Shown here piece by piece: positions 10,950-20,341 of a stretch of 64,000 nucleotides of DNA (position 1 is its first letter; each line of letters begins with the position of its first letter). The notes beneath the pieces were generated by a model. It searched no databases. It saw only the letters and a list, made by a program, of their open reading frames with translations, and had not been told where the DNA came from. The DNA is from Lutraria lutraria (lineage: Eukaryota; Mollusca; Bivalvia; Venerida; Mactridae): NCBI GenBank assembly GCA_964023205.1, contig OZ026843.1, positions 3,829,029 to 3,893,028 of the forward strand, in the 5' to 3' direction. The translations under genes and the position numbers were made by a program.

Positions 10950-12738
10950 TTCCTCACCAGGCTCATGTGTGTTACATACGTCCATATCTTCACCAGGCTC
11001 ATGTGTGTAACGTATGTCCATATCTTCACCAGACTCATGTGTATTACATATGTCCATATCTTCACCAGGCTCATGTGTGTTACATATTTCCATATCTTCA
11101 CCAGGCTCATGTGTGTTACATATGTCCATATCTTCACCAGGCTCATGTGTATTACATATGTCCATATCTTCACCAGGCTCATGTGTATTACATATGTCCA
11201 TATCTTCACCAGGCTCATGTGTGTTACATATGTCCATATCTTCACTGGGTTCATGTATGTTACATATGTCCATTTCTTCACTGGGTTCATGTGTGTTACA
11301 TATGTCCATTTCTTCACCAGACTCATGTGTGTTACATATGTCCATATTTTCACTGGGTTCATGTGTGTTACATATGTCCATATCTTCACCAGACTCATGT
11401 GTGTTACATATGTCCATTTCTTCACTGGGTTCATGTGTGTTACATATGTCCATTTCTTCACTGGGTTCATGTGTGTTACATATGTCCATTTCTTCACCAG
11501 GCTCATGTGTGTTACATATGTCCATATCTTCACTGGGTTCATGTGTGTTACATATGTCCATTTCTTCACCAGGCTCATGTGTGTTACATATGTCCATTTC
11601 TTCACCAGACTCATGTGTGTTACATATGTCCATATTTTCACTGGGTTCATGTGTGTTACATATGTCCATATCTTCACTGGGTTCATGTGTGTTACATATG
11701 TCCATTTCTTCACTGGGTTCATGTGTGTTACATATGTCCATTTCTTCACTGGGTTCATGTGTGTTACATATGTCCATATCTTCACTGGGTTCATGTGTGT
11801 TACATATGTCCATATCTTCACTGGGTTCATGTGTGTTACAAATGTCCATTTCTTCACTGGGTTCATGTGTGTTACATATGTCCATATCTTCACTGGGTTC
11901 ATGTGTGTTACATATGTCCATATCTTCACTGGGTTCATGTGTGTTACATATGTCCATTTCTTCACCAGGCTCATGTGTGTTACATATGTCCATTTCTTCA
12001 CTGGGTTCATGTGTGTTACATAATTATGTCCATATCTTCACTGGGTTCATGTGTGTTACATATGTCCATTTCTTCACTAGGTTCATGTGTGTTACATATG
12101 TCCATTTCTTCACTAGGTTCATGTGTGTTACATAATTATGTCCATATCTTCACTGGGTTCATGTGTGTTACATATGTCCATTTCTTCACTAGGTTCATGT
12201 GTGTTACATATGTCCATTTCTTCACCAGGCTCATGTGTGTTACATATGTCCATATCTTCACTGGGTTCATGTGTGTTACATAATTATGTCCATATCTTCA
12301 CTGGGTTCATGTGTGTTACATATGTCCATTTCTTCACCAGGCTCATGTGTGTTACATATGTCCATTTCTTCACTGGGTTCATGTGTGTTACATAATTATG
12401 TCCATATCTTCACTGGGTTCATGTGTGTTACATATGTCCATTTCTTCACTAGGTTCATGTGTGTTACATATGTCCATATCTTCACTGGGTTCATGTGTGT
12501 TACATAATTATGTCCATATCTTCACTGGGTTCATGTGTGTTACATATGTCCATTTCTTCACTGGGTTCATGTGTGTTACATATGTCCATTTCTTCACTGG
12601 GTTCATGTGTGTTACATATGTCCATTTCTTCACTGGGTTCATGTGTGTTACATATGTCCATTTCTTCACTGGGTTCATGTGTGTTACATATGTCCATTTC
12701 TTCACCAGACTCGTGTGTTACATGTGTCCATATCTTCA
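10950..12738. repeat. 36-bp minisatellite, about 49 units, with 40-bp variants
   Basis: Units of 36 bp around 'tcatgtgtgttacatatgtc' and 'catatcttcaccaggc', with two main variants (caccagRc and cactRggt) and a tatc/tttc alternation. The first eight or so units are all of the caccagRc type. Five units carry a 4-bp insertion ('taattatg' at 12021, 12133, 12281, 12393, 12505), spaced 112, 148, 112 and 112 bp. Because 36 is a multiple of 3 and the unit lacks stops in five frames, long open frames of a 12-residue repeat appear on both strands. These look fortuitous. The array lies in the intron between the linker exon and the first ULP1 exon. Confidence 0.95.
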
Positions 12739-13789
12739 AAGTAATCTGTCAATATAATATTGTTTGACATTTTTCATTGATACCTGTATTATAGAAAGAA
12801 CAGTAGTGTAATTTATGCATGATTTGAAAGCTTGTACTAATTTAATATTTTTTGTCCTTAACGTAAATTGTAACAAGGAAGTCTGGTTACATAGTTGTGA
12901 ACTTTATTCATAAAGGGATGAAATTAAGATGAAAAAGTATATTTAACAAAATTGATAGAAATCTGCCTACACTCATCCATTGTGGATTGATCATAACCTT
13001 TTACTGTCTTCATCTTGTTTTGGAGGAGCTTGTGTTTCGGAAACCTTTCCTAGTTTACAAAATTCAATGTATTACTCGTTAACCAAATTATTTCATTAAG
13101 TTGCCCATAAATAAAAGTTAAATTGCAAATTGATAGAGTGTGCATTTTCAAATCTATCAAGTGCAGTTGTTCTTTGAACATACAATCATCATTTTAAGGA
13201 ATACATGTTATTAATGTAGTAAGTAATGACTAACTGAAATCAAAAGAATGTTACACTCTCATTTACATGGTGTGTTTACTTTTTAACAAATTGGATAAGC
13301 TTCAATTAGGTGCATATGAAGCTGATGGAAACAGCAAATGGTATGTTTGATAACAGACCATTCATATGTGCTAATCATCATCAGTATGTATTTTGGTAAG
13401 TTTGTTTTTATTTTTAGCATTTATTTGCATTCAGTTTCATGTAATGAAACAATCCTACCTTACCTGCTTTTCTCTATTTTCTTATTCTTTTGGTCAAACT
13501 TTTAGGTAAAGACAACAATGGTATGGTTTCTGAAGGTTGTACCTTTTCAAGAATGGTACGCACGCTGTGTTCGATAAGTTTTAGTTAATTTTTGTCTTGC
13601 AGATTATATGTTATATTTATGAGCTTCTTCATAATGTCTCTAGCCTTTACTTGGCAGGTTTTTCATGAATCATTGTCTTCTCCAGCAACTGAATAGAAAT
13701 AAAGTCAGTTTAGTCCAGTGTTTTTAATAAACTTGGCTTTGGTTTCACTTTAGTTTACGCAAACATTAAAAATGATTAAAATCACTTAC

Positions 13790-13876
13790 CTCCAGCAAGA
13801 ACTTTTTGAATAATGTTGTCATCTTCAATTGTTCCAGTATCTTGTTTCACTGAAGAACTGACAATGTCCTCAAAAT
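13790..13876 (-). pseudogene. Acidic linker exon of the MULE-ULP1 gene
   Basis: Acceptor 'tttttacag', donor 'ggag|gtaagtg'. 87 nt, entry phase 1, exit phase 1. Reads FEDIVSSSVKQDTGTIEDDN then IIQKVLAG. Joining to the exon at 10631 gives Asp at the junction and continues CKVGKLWALPQS without a break. No domain is recognised; it tethers the SWIM and protease parts. The intron that follows (13789-10632) contains the 36-bp minisatellite. Confidence 0.65.
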
Positions 13877-13934
13877 CTGTAAAAAATTAAATGTTGCTTG
13901 TATATGATAACTTCACACAGGAAACATTCCAGCA

Positions 13935-14088
13935 TTTTGGGTGCAATAGGACCAGGAAAATAATGTACTTGATGAGAGGCTCGAACCCACGCCTCCTGCT
14001 TGCAAGTCAAATGCTCTACCAACTGAGCTAATGGGGCTGGTGAATATCCCAGCCAATTTATAAATACAATATTCCACATCGCTACCAT
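13935..14088 (-). repeat. tRNA-derived SINE, copy 1
   Basis: Minus-strand text 'ttagctcagttggtagagca' (A box) and 'gtgggttcgagcctc' (B box) around an Ala-type TGC anticodon loop 'cttgcaag'. The tRNA-like part is preceded by 'aaattggctgggatattcac' and followed by 'tacattattttcctgg'. No 7-bp acceptor stem can form, so it is not a tRNA gene. The same structure occurs at 55364-55505. Confidence 0.75.
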
Positions 14089-14238
14089 AGGTGAAAGTTA
14101 AGGAAGTAACTTACTTATACATTAGCATATCTGAAAAGGACAATTTAAGTTGTTCATTCAATAAAATCCATTTTTTTATCAACAGTGCCATGAGTAGTGC
14201 CAAAGCTGAAGTATTTTTGGCATCAGTGAGATCTATTC

Positions 14239-14280
14239 ACCTATGCAGTTTCATGTAGCACCTATGCAGTTTCATGTAGC
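14239..14280. repeat. 21-bp tandem duplication
   Basis: 'cacctatgcagtttcatgtag' (21 bp, shown as ends cacctatg...catgtag) occurs twice head to tail. No function seen. Confidence 0.8.
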
Positions 14281-14513
14281 TACCTATCCTAATTTCAGAA
14301 TTATGAGGTATGACGCAGATGCCATAGTGATCACAATAACTGGACTTTTTCTTTGAAAACAGATTAGCTAAAAATGCACATAGACATGGGCCTGTGATGT
14401 TTAAATTAAATGCTTTAAGGCATGTAAGAAAAAAACATTACCATCTACAGTACAATACACTGACTTCATATACAAAAGACTAAGCTGATGTCACACGACG
14501 TCAGTTTCAGTAC

Positions 14514-14670
14514 TTATGGCTGCAACCATATGTCTGCAAGGCATATGATATTTATACCATTCACTACACTCGCATGATGGCATACAAATGTTATCACTCA
14601 GAAATACATGGAAACAGTCAACTCCTGCATGAACTAAAAAATTGCTGCCTCCGGTGACTGTATTTCAACC
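14514..14670 (-). pseudogene. SWIM zinc-finger exon
   Basis: SWIM domains (C-x-C-x(n)-C-x-H) bind zinc and are frequent in MULE transposases and ZSWIM proteins. Here the text SDNICMPSCECSEWYKYHMP then CRHMVAAI gives C-x-C-x9-C-x-H. The ligand codons are at 14574-14572, 14568-14566, 14538-14536 and His at 14532-14530. A GT donor after 14514 leaves phase 1, which joins the next exon as Asn. The upstream border is unclear: acceptor 'ttttgcag' would start at 14670, but the frame then needs a shift before FLVHAGVDCFHVFLSD. The motif itself is unambiguous. Confidence 0.75.
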
Positions 14671-14963
14671 CTGCAAAACAGATTTATACCAGCCTAAGAA
14701 GAAGGAAGCAAAATGTTCTCCAAAGACGGGTGTGTTTCACCATCAGCAAAATCAAATACTGATATAAAGAAATTGCACTAATGTGTTGTTTTCCTATCAT
14801 TTCATAGAAATATCATGTCAAGGCTATGACCATGATATTAATTTTTAATTCCTGTTGTAATTAAAATCCTGATATCATTATAAACATAAACATTTCAAAT
14901 CTTTACTTAAAAAAATTCAAGTCAATTAAATACATGTTGTATGTATTATACAATCTTCATTAC

Positions 14964-15101
14964 TTTTTCGCTGATTTGGAATACTCCAAGCTCCGAAGGC
15001 AATTTTTAATAAAGTCCCTTGGCCTTCTTTGTAGCTGATGAGGGACATCTGCTGAATAAGTCCTGAATTTCCCAGAGAATTCCTGATTCTTGTCAACATA
15101 G
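14964..15101 (-). pseudogene. MULE-protein exon with 'RPRDFIKNC' motif
   Basis: Acceptor 'atcctaccag' before 15101 and donor 'gtaatg' after 14964. The exon reads DKNQEFSGKFRTYSADVPH then QLQRRPRDFIKNCLRSLEYS. From memory, a YSxxVPxxLxxRPxxFIKxC segment follows the catalytic core in animal MULE-like proteins, so I place it in the same gene. If the donor is not used, a TAA ends the frame at 14962-14960. The entry phase does not fit directly to the exon ending at 15783, so at least one exon is missing between them. Confidence 0.6.
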
Positions 15102-15782
15102 CTGGTAGGATTTTAATTTTTACTTAGATCAAGTTGTAATTTCTATTTCAAATAATGCTTCCAATTAATTAGGTAAAGATTCAGATTTATTTTTCAACTA
15201 ACAAAAACAAGTATATGACACTGATTTTGTACCCTATTTACATGCTCAGTGAAGCATGGAAGACAAATTCCTTTAATATATATGTATTTTGGAATGTTAC
15301 GTTGAACAATACATATTAATACCGACATAACTTATTTATCATGGCTGACTATGAAAATGTAAGACTTACATTTTGGCTCTTTCTTATTCAGAAATGATTT
15401 CTGATTCAAGATTTAGAAAAGCCATTATCAGCAAGTATTAATCAAAATACTAATATCTATGATTTAACTTTGACTAAAATACACATTAAAATTGTTTATT
15501 TGTCAATAAAACATAATAATTGTTTGTGTTTAAATTAAGTAAGTATATTCATGTGATACCAAGCCATCACTCCTGTCTTCCCCTTCACTTATAAATAAGG
15601 AAAATCATATGCACTGAAAAGATTATTGGGAGCAGAGCTCCTACAGCTATACACTACTTTTTCTACTTACAAAACAGTGACACCTCTAACATCCGCATTG
15701 AAATATAGTACCACTTGAAGCATAATAAAATCCACAGAAGAACTATGTAGTTGTTGCAATAAGACAAAGTGACAACAAATAC

Positions 15783-16488
15783 CTTTTTATGAGGGAGCCA
15801 TATACTCTGGAAGTAATGTTGCAGCTTTGCATTACCTTTCCAAATTTCAGATTCACAAAATCTCTGGAAATATATGTCAAATAACTCATGGTCCCAAGCA
15901 TTGGCTAATGGTTTAAGGTATTTCAGGATTTCAGTAGCTATGCTCATTGAATTTTCCTTCTTTTTAGTCCACCTCTCCCGGGCTTGATTTCTGTGGAAAT
16001 CGCATAACAGGACAGTGGCATCTGAAAACATATGTTCAGTTTTTCTTATAATGACATACTTCATTGTCAGACTAAGCTTCAATAAAGACATTTATGATTA
16101 CTTTATGAAGCAGAAATTTTATTAAGCAAATAGTTTTTAAGGACAAGAAATCTCCTAATGATCGATGCTTTCAAAACATAAAAGCAATGACAGAGACAGT
16201 TTTACTAATACCTATAATCACTAAAATTGTATTTAACTTACCTGTAAAGACATTTTCAACTGCTGATATCTCACTTTCATCAAAATCAGTCATAAAGTAG
16301 GCAGGTTTGAAATCTGAACATTGGGTATGCAGAACTGTTAAAGCTTTCACAATGGATTTCATCCTCAGTAATAAATGTCCCTACTATCTGGTAGCCAACA
16401 TTTGTTTTGACTGCCAAAAACAACTGAGGTAAATCATATAAAGTAGTCTTGTATGTGGCATCAAGGAAGACTGTTGTCTCGTAATGTA
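15783..16488 (-). pseudogene. MULE (Mutator-like) transposase catalytic block
   Basis: The first piece reads YETTVFLDATYKTTLYDLP ... AVKTNVGYQIVGTFITEDE; its DATYKTT motif holds the first catalytic Asp (16462-16460). The frame then shifts by the equivalent of +1 near 16355 and continues SIVKALTVLHTQC ... PAYFMTDFDESEISAVENVF, with the second Asp in MTDFD (16287-16285). A clean donor 'acag|gtaagt' ends this part at 16242. An acceptor 'ttttcag|atgcc' starts the next exon at 16021: DATVLLCDFHRNQARERW ... KYLKPLANAW ... SEIWKGNAKLQHYFQSIWLP, ending at a donor at 15783. The LLCDFHxxQAxxRW phrase is diagnostic of this animal MULE-like family. The exon with the expected third acidic residue is not seen. 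Confidence 0.85.
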
Positions 16489-16599
16489 TGAGTCATCTTC
16501 TCTGTCCTTCAGACTGTTACACAAAAAGGAAACGATTTCCATACTGAAATAAATACATTAATATGGCCTCAATAGACAGGAAATTCCATGTAATTTGAA

Positions 16600-16860
16600 G
16601 TACAATGTACTTGTATACACATATTTAACGGAATTATTACAGAAACATGCATTTACTTATTTCAAAGCCAAATTTTGATTAAATACTCTTAATCAATGAC
16701 AAAATACATTCTGTATTGTTTATCAAATGGAAATAGTTGATGAAATTCGCCTATTTCATGAACTAATATAATGTGCATGAATTGCATACAAATATTTAAC
16801 GGAATTATAACAGAAATATGCATTTGCATATTTCTACTCAGATTTTCGGGCCTGTCCTAA
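16600..16860. repeat. Local duplication of about 45 bp
   Basis: 'atatttaacggaattattac' near 16620 and 'atatttaacggaattataac' near 16792 start two similar segments continuing 'agaaaNatgcattt'. No gene. Confidence 0.55.
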
Positions 16861-18150
16861 AACTGATACATGTATTACACTAGTACTAAACACTTTCACT
16901 TGCTGACTTTCAGATATATTTTTATTGAACTATAGTGTACTATCATATAGTACATGTAAGGAATAAGAATAATGTTTCCATTTCTTTTTATGTTTGCTCT
17001 AATTAATGACCAGTAAATGTTAAAATCTGTACTGGAGTTTAATTGTGACTTAAATTGTACATGTAACACTGCTAACCCATAGAAATCATTTTAGAATAAA
17101 AATTAGGGTAGATATTTCAACAATTATTACATTGCCCTTTCATTAATGGAAATATTTTTCAATTTTCCCTTGATAAGTCGTGTCCCCCGGGGCAGAGCCC
17201 ATTTTGACACTGATGCCATGATTTGAACAAACTTTGTAGAGGTTCACTACTCAATGTTATCTAAGCTCTTAGCCTTGTAGTTTTGGAGAAATCTTTAGGA
17301 CGGAACCTCCCGGGTATTTCATAGCCACGACATGACTTGACATGTTCGACGAATAAGAAAGTCGAAACACTTTTTTAATTAAGAATTTTCTTCACTAAAA
17401 TGTCTTAATTAAGAGCGTTTAAGAATTTCACTTTAATGTCTTGTGATAAGATGTTTTCCTGACTAAGCTATTTAGACCGAGTTGGGAAAAATGATTAAGA
17501 TGCTTTAAAAAAACGGACCCGGGCAATTGCCCAAAATGTAATTTCCAGTATTATAATACGACTCTTTAACTAAATTTTGTGCATTGATAAAATATCAAAC
17601 ATACACAGTGTGTTCTTGGTTTACACAAACACAGTATGTTTGACGTCACAGAAATCAATTTGAACAATCAACACACCAGTAACTGTTACAGAGAAGAGAA
17701 CCATTTTCTACCGACACATATCGTGAACTCATGATAAAAACATGCTTCTCGAATCCCTCCCTGTATTCCTTAAAGAAAACATCTTTTATGACCCTAAGTA
17801 TTACACATTCTTTCTTTTGTTATATACATTCAACACCTTGAATAAACCTAATCAAATTATCCACACATATCAAATTTGTAGACATTTTAAGTCCAGATAA
17901 AGGGAAGTAAATAGAATGATTTGTAAAAAGTACTTGATTGGATCGTCGCCCTTTAAACGTGTACGTATCACAGCCTTTACTGCGTGTTCCATACTGAGAC
18001 GATGTTTTTGTTATAAGAGGAAAATATGAAAAAAGCCATTTTCCGCTTGTTTATACATGTACAATTAAGTTTTCAATGTGTTGAGGTTATTTCAATGTCC
18101 CGAACAACAATTTGGCATCGTAAAGTTAAAAATATTTCGCGATAAATTTG
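16861..18150. other. No established gene; possible minus-strand first exon
   Basis: Mostly AT-rich. On the minus strand an ATG near 17991 opens MEHAVKAVIRTRLKGDDPI, followed by a possible donor 'gtactt'. It lies upstream of the MULE-ULP1 exons, but nothing proves that it belongs to them. A GC-richer patch with 'cccccggggcag' lies at 17180-17320. Confidence 0.25.
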
Positions 18151-18159
18151 TGTTCATTA

Positions 18160-18540
18160 ATTCAGTTAAGCACACATTTTGACACACATTTTGACTGATT
18201 AAATGCAGATACCAGTATAGGTTTAGCTGGAAAAAATACACAGGGGGAGGATGCTGAATACAATGGGTAACCCCACAGAGGATAAGTGTGGAGGCCACTC
18301 GGTATTGTAAGAAACAAATTATCTATAAATGTTGCTTTCTGGTAATCAATGACTGTTTTCGTTGTGTGTGGAGCTGTGCCATCTTGTTGGTGCCACATTG
18401 TATTACGATAATACAGTCAGTCCGCTCATTACTAATAGTACTCGTCATATCGTCAGTTTCGTAGAAAATTGCCTGCCAATACCGAATGAACTCAATGCAG
18501 CCTTTACTGTCACTTTTTCGCCATGCAGGGTTTTTCTAAA
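18160..18540 (-). pseudogene. Second mariner/Tc1-type transposase relic
   Basis: The minus strand reads LHGEKVTVKAALSSFGIGRQ, then after several breaks MWHQQDGTAPHTTKTVIDY, the block that holds the second catalytic Asp (QQDG). Frame-shifted traces of the WPP...PCxFF motif follow near 18298-18200. Several stops and shifts leave no function. It is a different copy, probably another subfamily, from the relic at 940-1436. Confidence 0.75.
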
Positions 18541-18599
18541 TGAAAAATGTTTTACCCCATGGCCGGCAATTGTGCTTATTTGACAAGGATGATCTGGTA

Positions 18600-20095
18600 A
18601 TAATGACATTCATCAAGGTGAAAACCAAGTGTTGTCTAGTGTTTCTAGATAATAAATTTTCTCCCAGATTTCCGTGGTGTTCCCCGATAACTATCTTTGT
18701 CTTTGCAACGGTCTCATTTATAACAACAGGTACGATGTACTTGACACAAAAAAAATGTTTATATATCTACATAATATCTATAACTTTATTATAGAGGTAT
18801 ATAACGATGATTTAACAGGGGTGTTGAACAATCAACCGTACACTGCAAAAATTTACCATAAAATTTTACGCTAAAAGTTTGCTACTCGTCCAGCCCTGTA
18901 ACTTTATAAACACGCAGCGACGATTCCAGCATGCCGCCTTCTCAAAATGGATGGTTGGGTGTCATGGTTTTAGTACAATCATTTACCGACAAGAATCAGG
19001 ATAAAACTAAACTAGGTATAACTGTTCATGTGTTCGTCTGATAGAATTGTTTGATTGTAGATGATATGCATGTATACTTCTTTTGTGAAGCTCAGATTTT
19101 GAGAAAATTATTTGATATAGAGGATGGCACCTTTAAATCACAGTTTTGAAACTTACTAATACATGTATATATTACTGATATTATTTTCAATCTCTCACCA
19201 GTTGCTTTAATTTAGTCGTTTTTTCTGAAGATTCTTTATACAGATTTTCATTAGAATTATGCTAAACAAACAAAACTCCAAAGTTCTTGGTCCCCCTCCG
19301 TTGCCCAATATATCAGCTAGGTAATGGAGTAATAACTGTTTAACACTGGGGTATCACTGTGACCAAAGACCTATACATACAGTATATGTATAGGTCTTTG
19401 CTGTGACCATACAGTTCATTGTCGCCAAGTTTAGGAATTCGTCGTATTCACAGAAACTATTATAATGATTATTTTTACACTCAATAAGTCCTCACGTCCT
19501 ATAAAATAATTGAACTTGACATTATACGGAATTTAAGTTATCTGAAAAGTATACACTTACATTTTGAAACTTACGTCAAAACAACAAAACGTTGATGGAT
19601 CAGATAAAATCAAAATAATATCAAAAATAATATGCGAAATGTATTTACATCATAAAAATTACATAGATTTCAACTTGTATCGTGTAACTAAGGATATTCA
19701 ACAATACCTCACTTTCTGTCATACATACTGTGGAAGCCGCATTCTTCTTTTTCTGTCAATCTTCACAGCCTGATAAGGACAACCTCCAATTTTCAATGGA
19801 GTTTAAACTTGTACATTAGACTCTATTTACAGTTTTAACACCGTAATTGTTAGTATCTGACAGTGTGTAAAAAACAGGCCCCGAAACAAACCTATGTACA
19901 GTTATAACTGACTGTTCCTACTATTGAACAAAAATGCATAAAATACGCATTTTAAATAAAAAAAAACTTTTTAAAAAGGTGCTACTGCGCCAGCGTTGAG
20001 ATTTATTAATACTAATGTTTTACCTCCTTCATTTTTAACTTGTGCCTGACCCTATCGCGCAGTGTTAGGGGCAGGTAATGCAGACCAGTGTAAAA
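18600..20095. other. No established gene
   Basis: Holds one palindromic mini-element (19357-19408). A short plus-strand frame from an ATG at 18931 (MPPSQNGWLGVMVLVQSFTD) with a possible donor at 19015 is open for only 28 codons and unrecognised. Confidence 0.35.
19357..19408. repeat. Palindrome flanked by 8-bp direct repeats
   Basis: CTGTGACC (19357-19364), then a nearly perfect hairpin with arms AAAGACCTATACATA and TATGTATAGGTCTTT (19365-19379 and 19385-19399), then CTGTGACC (19401-19408). Confidence 0.8.
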
Positions 20096-20240
20096 TTAAC
20101 TGGTTCCCGTTGACATTCCTTAAACTGGTTCCCGTTGACTTATGTGTACAAAGCCTTTGGTGCACTGCATCATGGAACGGGAACCAGTTTAAGCCTTCCT
20201 TTGGTGCTCTGCAACATGGAACGGGGAACAGTTGACCGGA
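20096..20240. repeat. Inverted/direct repeat cluster upstream of V-ATPase F
   Basis: AAACTGGTTCCCGTT (20122-20136) is exactly complementary to AACGGGAACCAGTTT (20176-20190), a 15-bp hairpin arm pair with a 39-nt loop. A direct copy 'aactggttcccgttgac' precedes it at 20098 and a degenerate copy follows at about 20219. It lies 140-240 bp upstream of the start codon. Confidence 0.7.
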
Positions 20241-20315
20241 ATTCCGTATTTTATAAGACCGGATACCTGACTTTATCATTATTCAATGAATCAAGTGATT
20301 TCCGTTTCCGGTCAT

Positions 20316-20341
20316 GTCACATGATTGACAAGATGGCGCAT
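20316..20341 (+). promoter_or_regulatory. CLEAR-like E-box and YY1-like motif at V-ATPase F start
   Basis: GTCACATGAT (20316-20325) differs by one transition in the core from the TFEB/CLEAR site that controls many V-ATPase genes. CAAGATGGCG (20329-20338) is a YY1-type motif overlapping the start codon, a position known in housekeeping genes. Both are motif matches only. Confidence 0.45.

Larger units (their letters stand above)
9207..16488 (-). pseudogene. MULE transposase + SWIM + ULP1/C48 protease gene (broken)
   Basis: Multi-exon minus-strand locus. Order: MULE DDE block (about 16488-16242, exon 16021-15783), a 'RPRDFIKNC' exon (15101-14964), a SWIM zinc-finger exon (about 14670-14514), a linker exon (13876-13790), then ULP1-like exons 10631-10504, 10037-9942, 9538-9472 and 9298-9207. 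Exon pairs from SWIM to linker to ULP1 join in matching phase (1, 1, 0, 0), which argues for one protein. MULE transposases move DNA; ULP1 (C48) proteases remove SUMO-like tags. Combined proteins are known in some plant Mutator-like elements. Breaks: a frameshift near 16355, a frame change near 16490, and a 7-bp duplication at the protease His. One or more exons between 15783 and 15101, and the protease Cys exon, were not found. It is either an old Mutator-like element or a host gene derived from one. Confidence 0.75.

Noticed and set aside
10883..12767. Long open frames (up to 466 codons) on both strands through the 36-bp array
   Set aside because: The unit length is a multiple of three and has no stop in five of six frames, so open frames arise automatically. 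Several overlap on both strands, and the 4-bp variants break them.
13960..14045. tRNA-Ala (TGC) gene
   Set aside because: A and B boxes are present but no 7-bp acceptor stem forms and flanking sequence is shared with another copy at 55364; it is a SINE.
15370..15430. Missing MULE exon ending at a gtaagt donor at 15370
   Set aside because: The donor is good, but the frame carries a stop about 15 codons upstream and the exit phase does not fit the next exon.
18362..18874. Plus-strand frames over the mariner relic
   Set aside because: Antisense shadows or AT-driven frames; the minus strand carries the transposase motifs.
18931..19015. Possible first exon MPPSQNGWLGVM...
   Set aside because: Only 28 codons, a TATA-like site too close to the ATG, no partner exon and no recognised domain.
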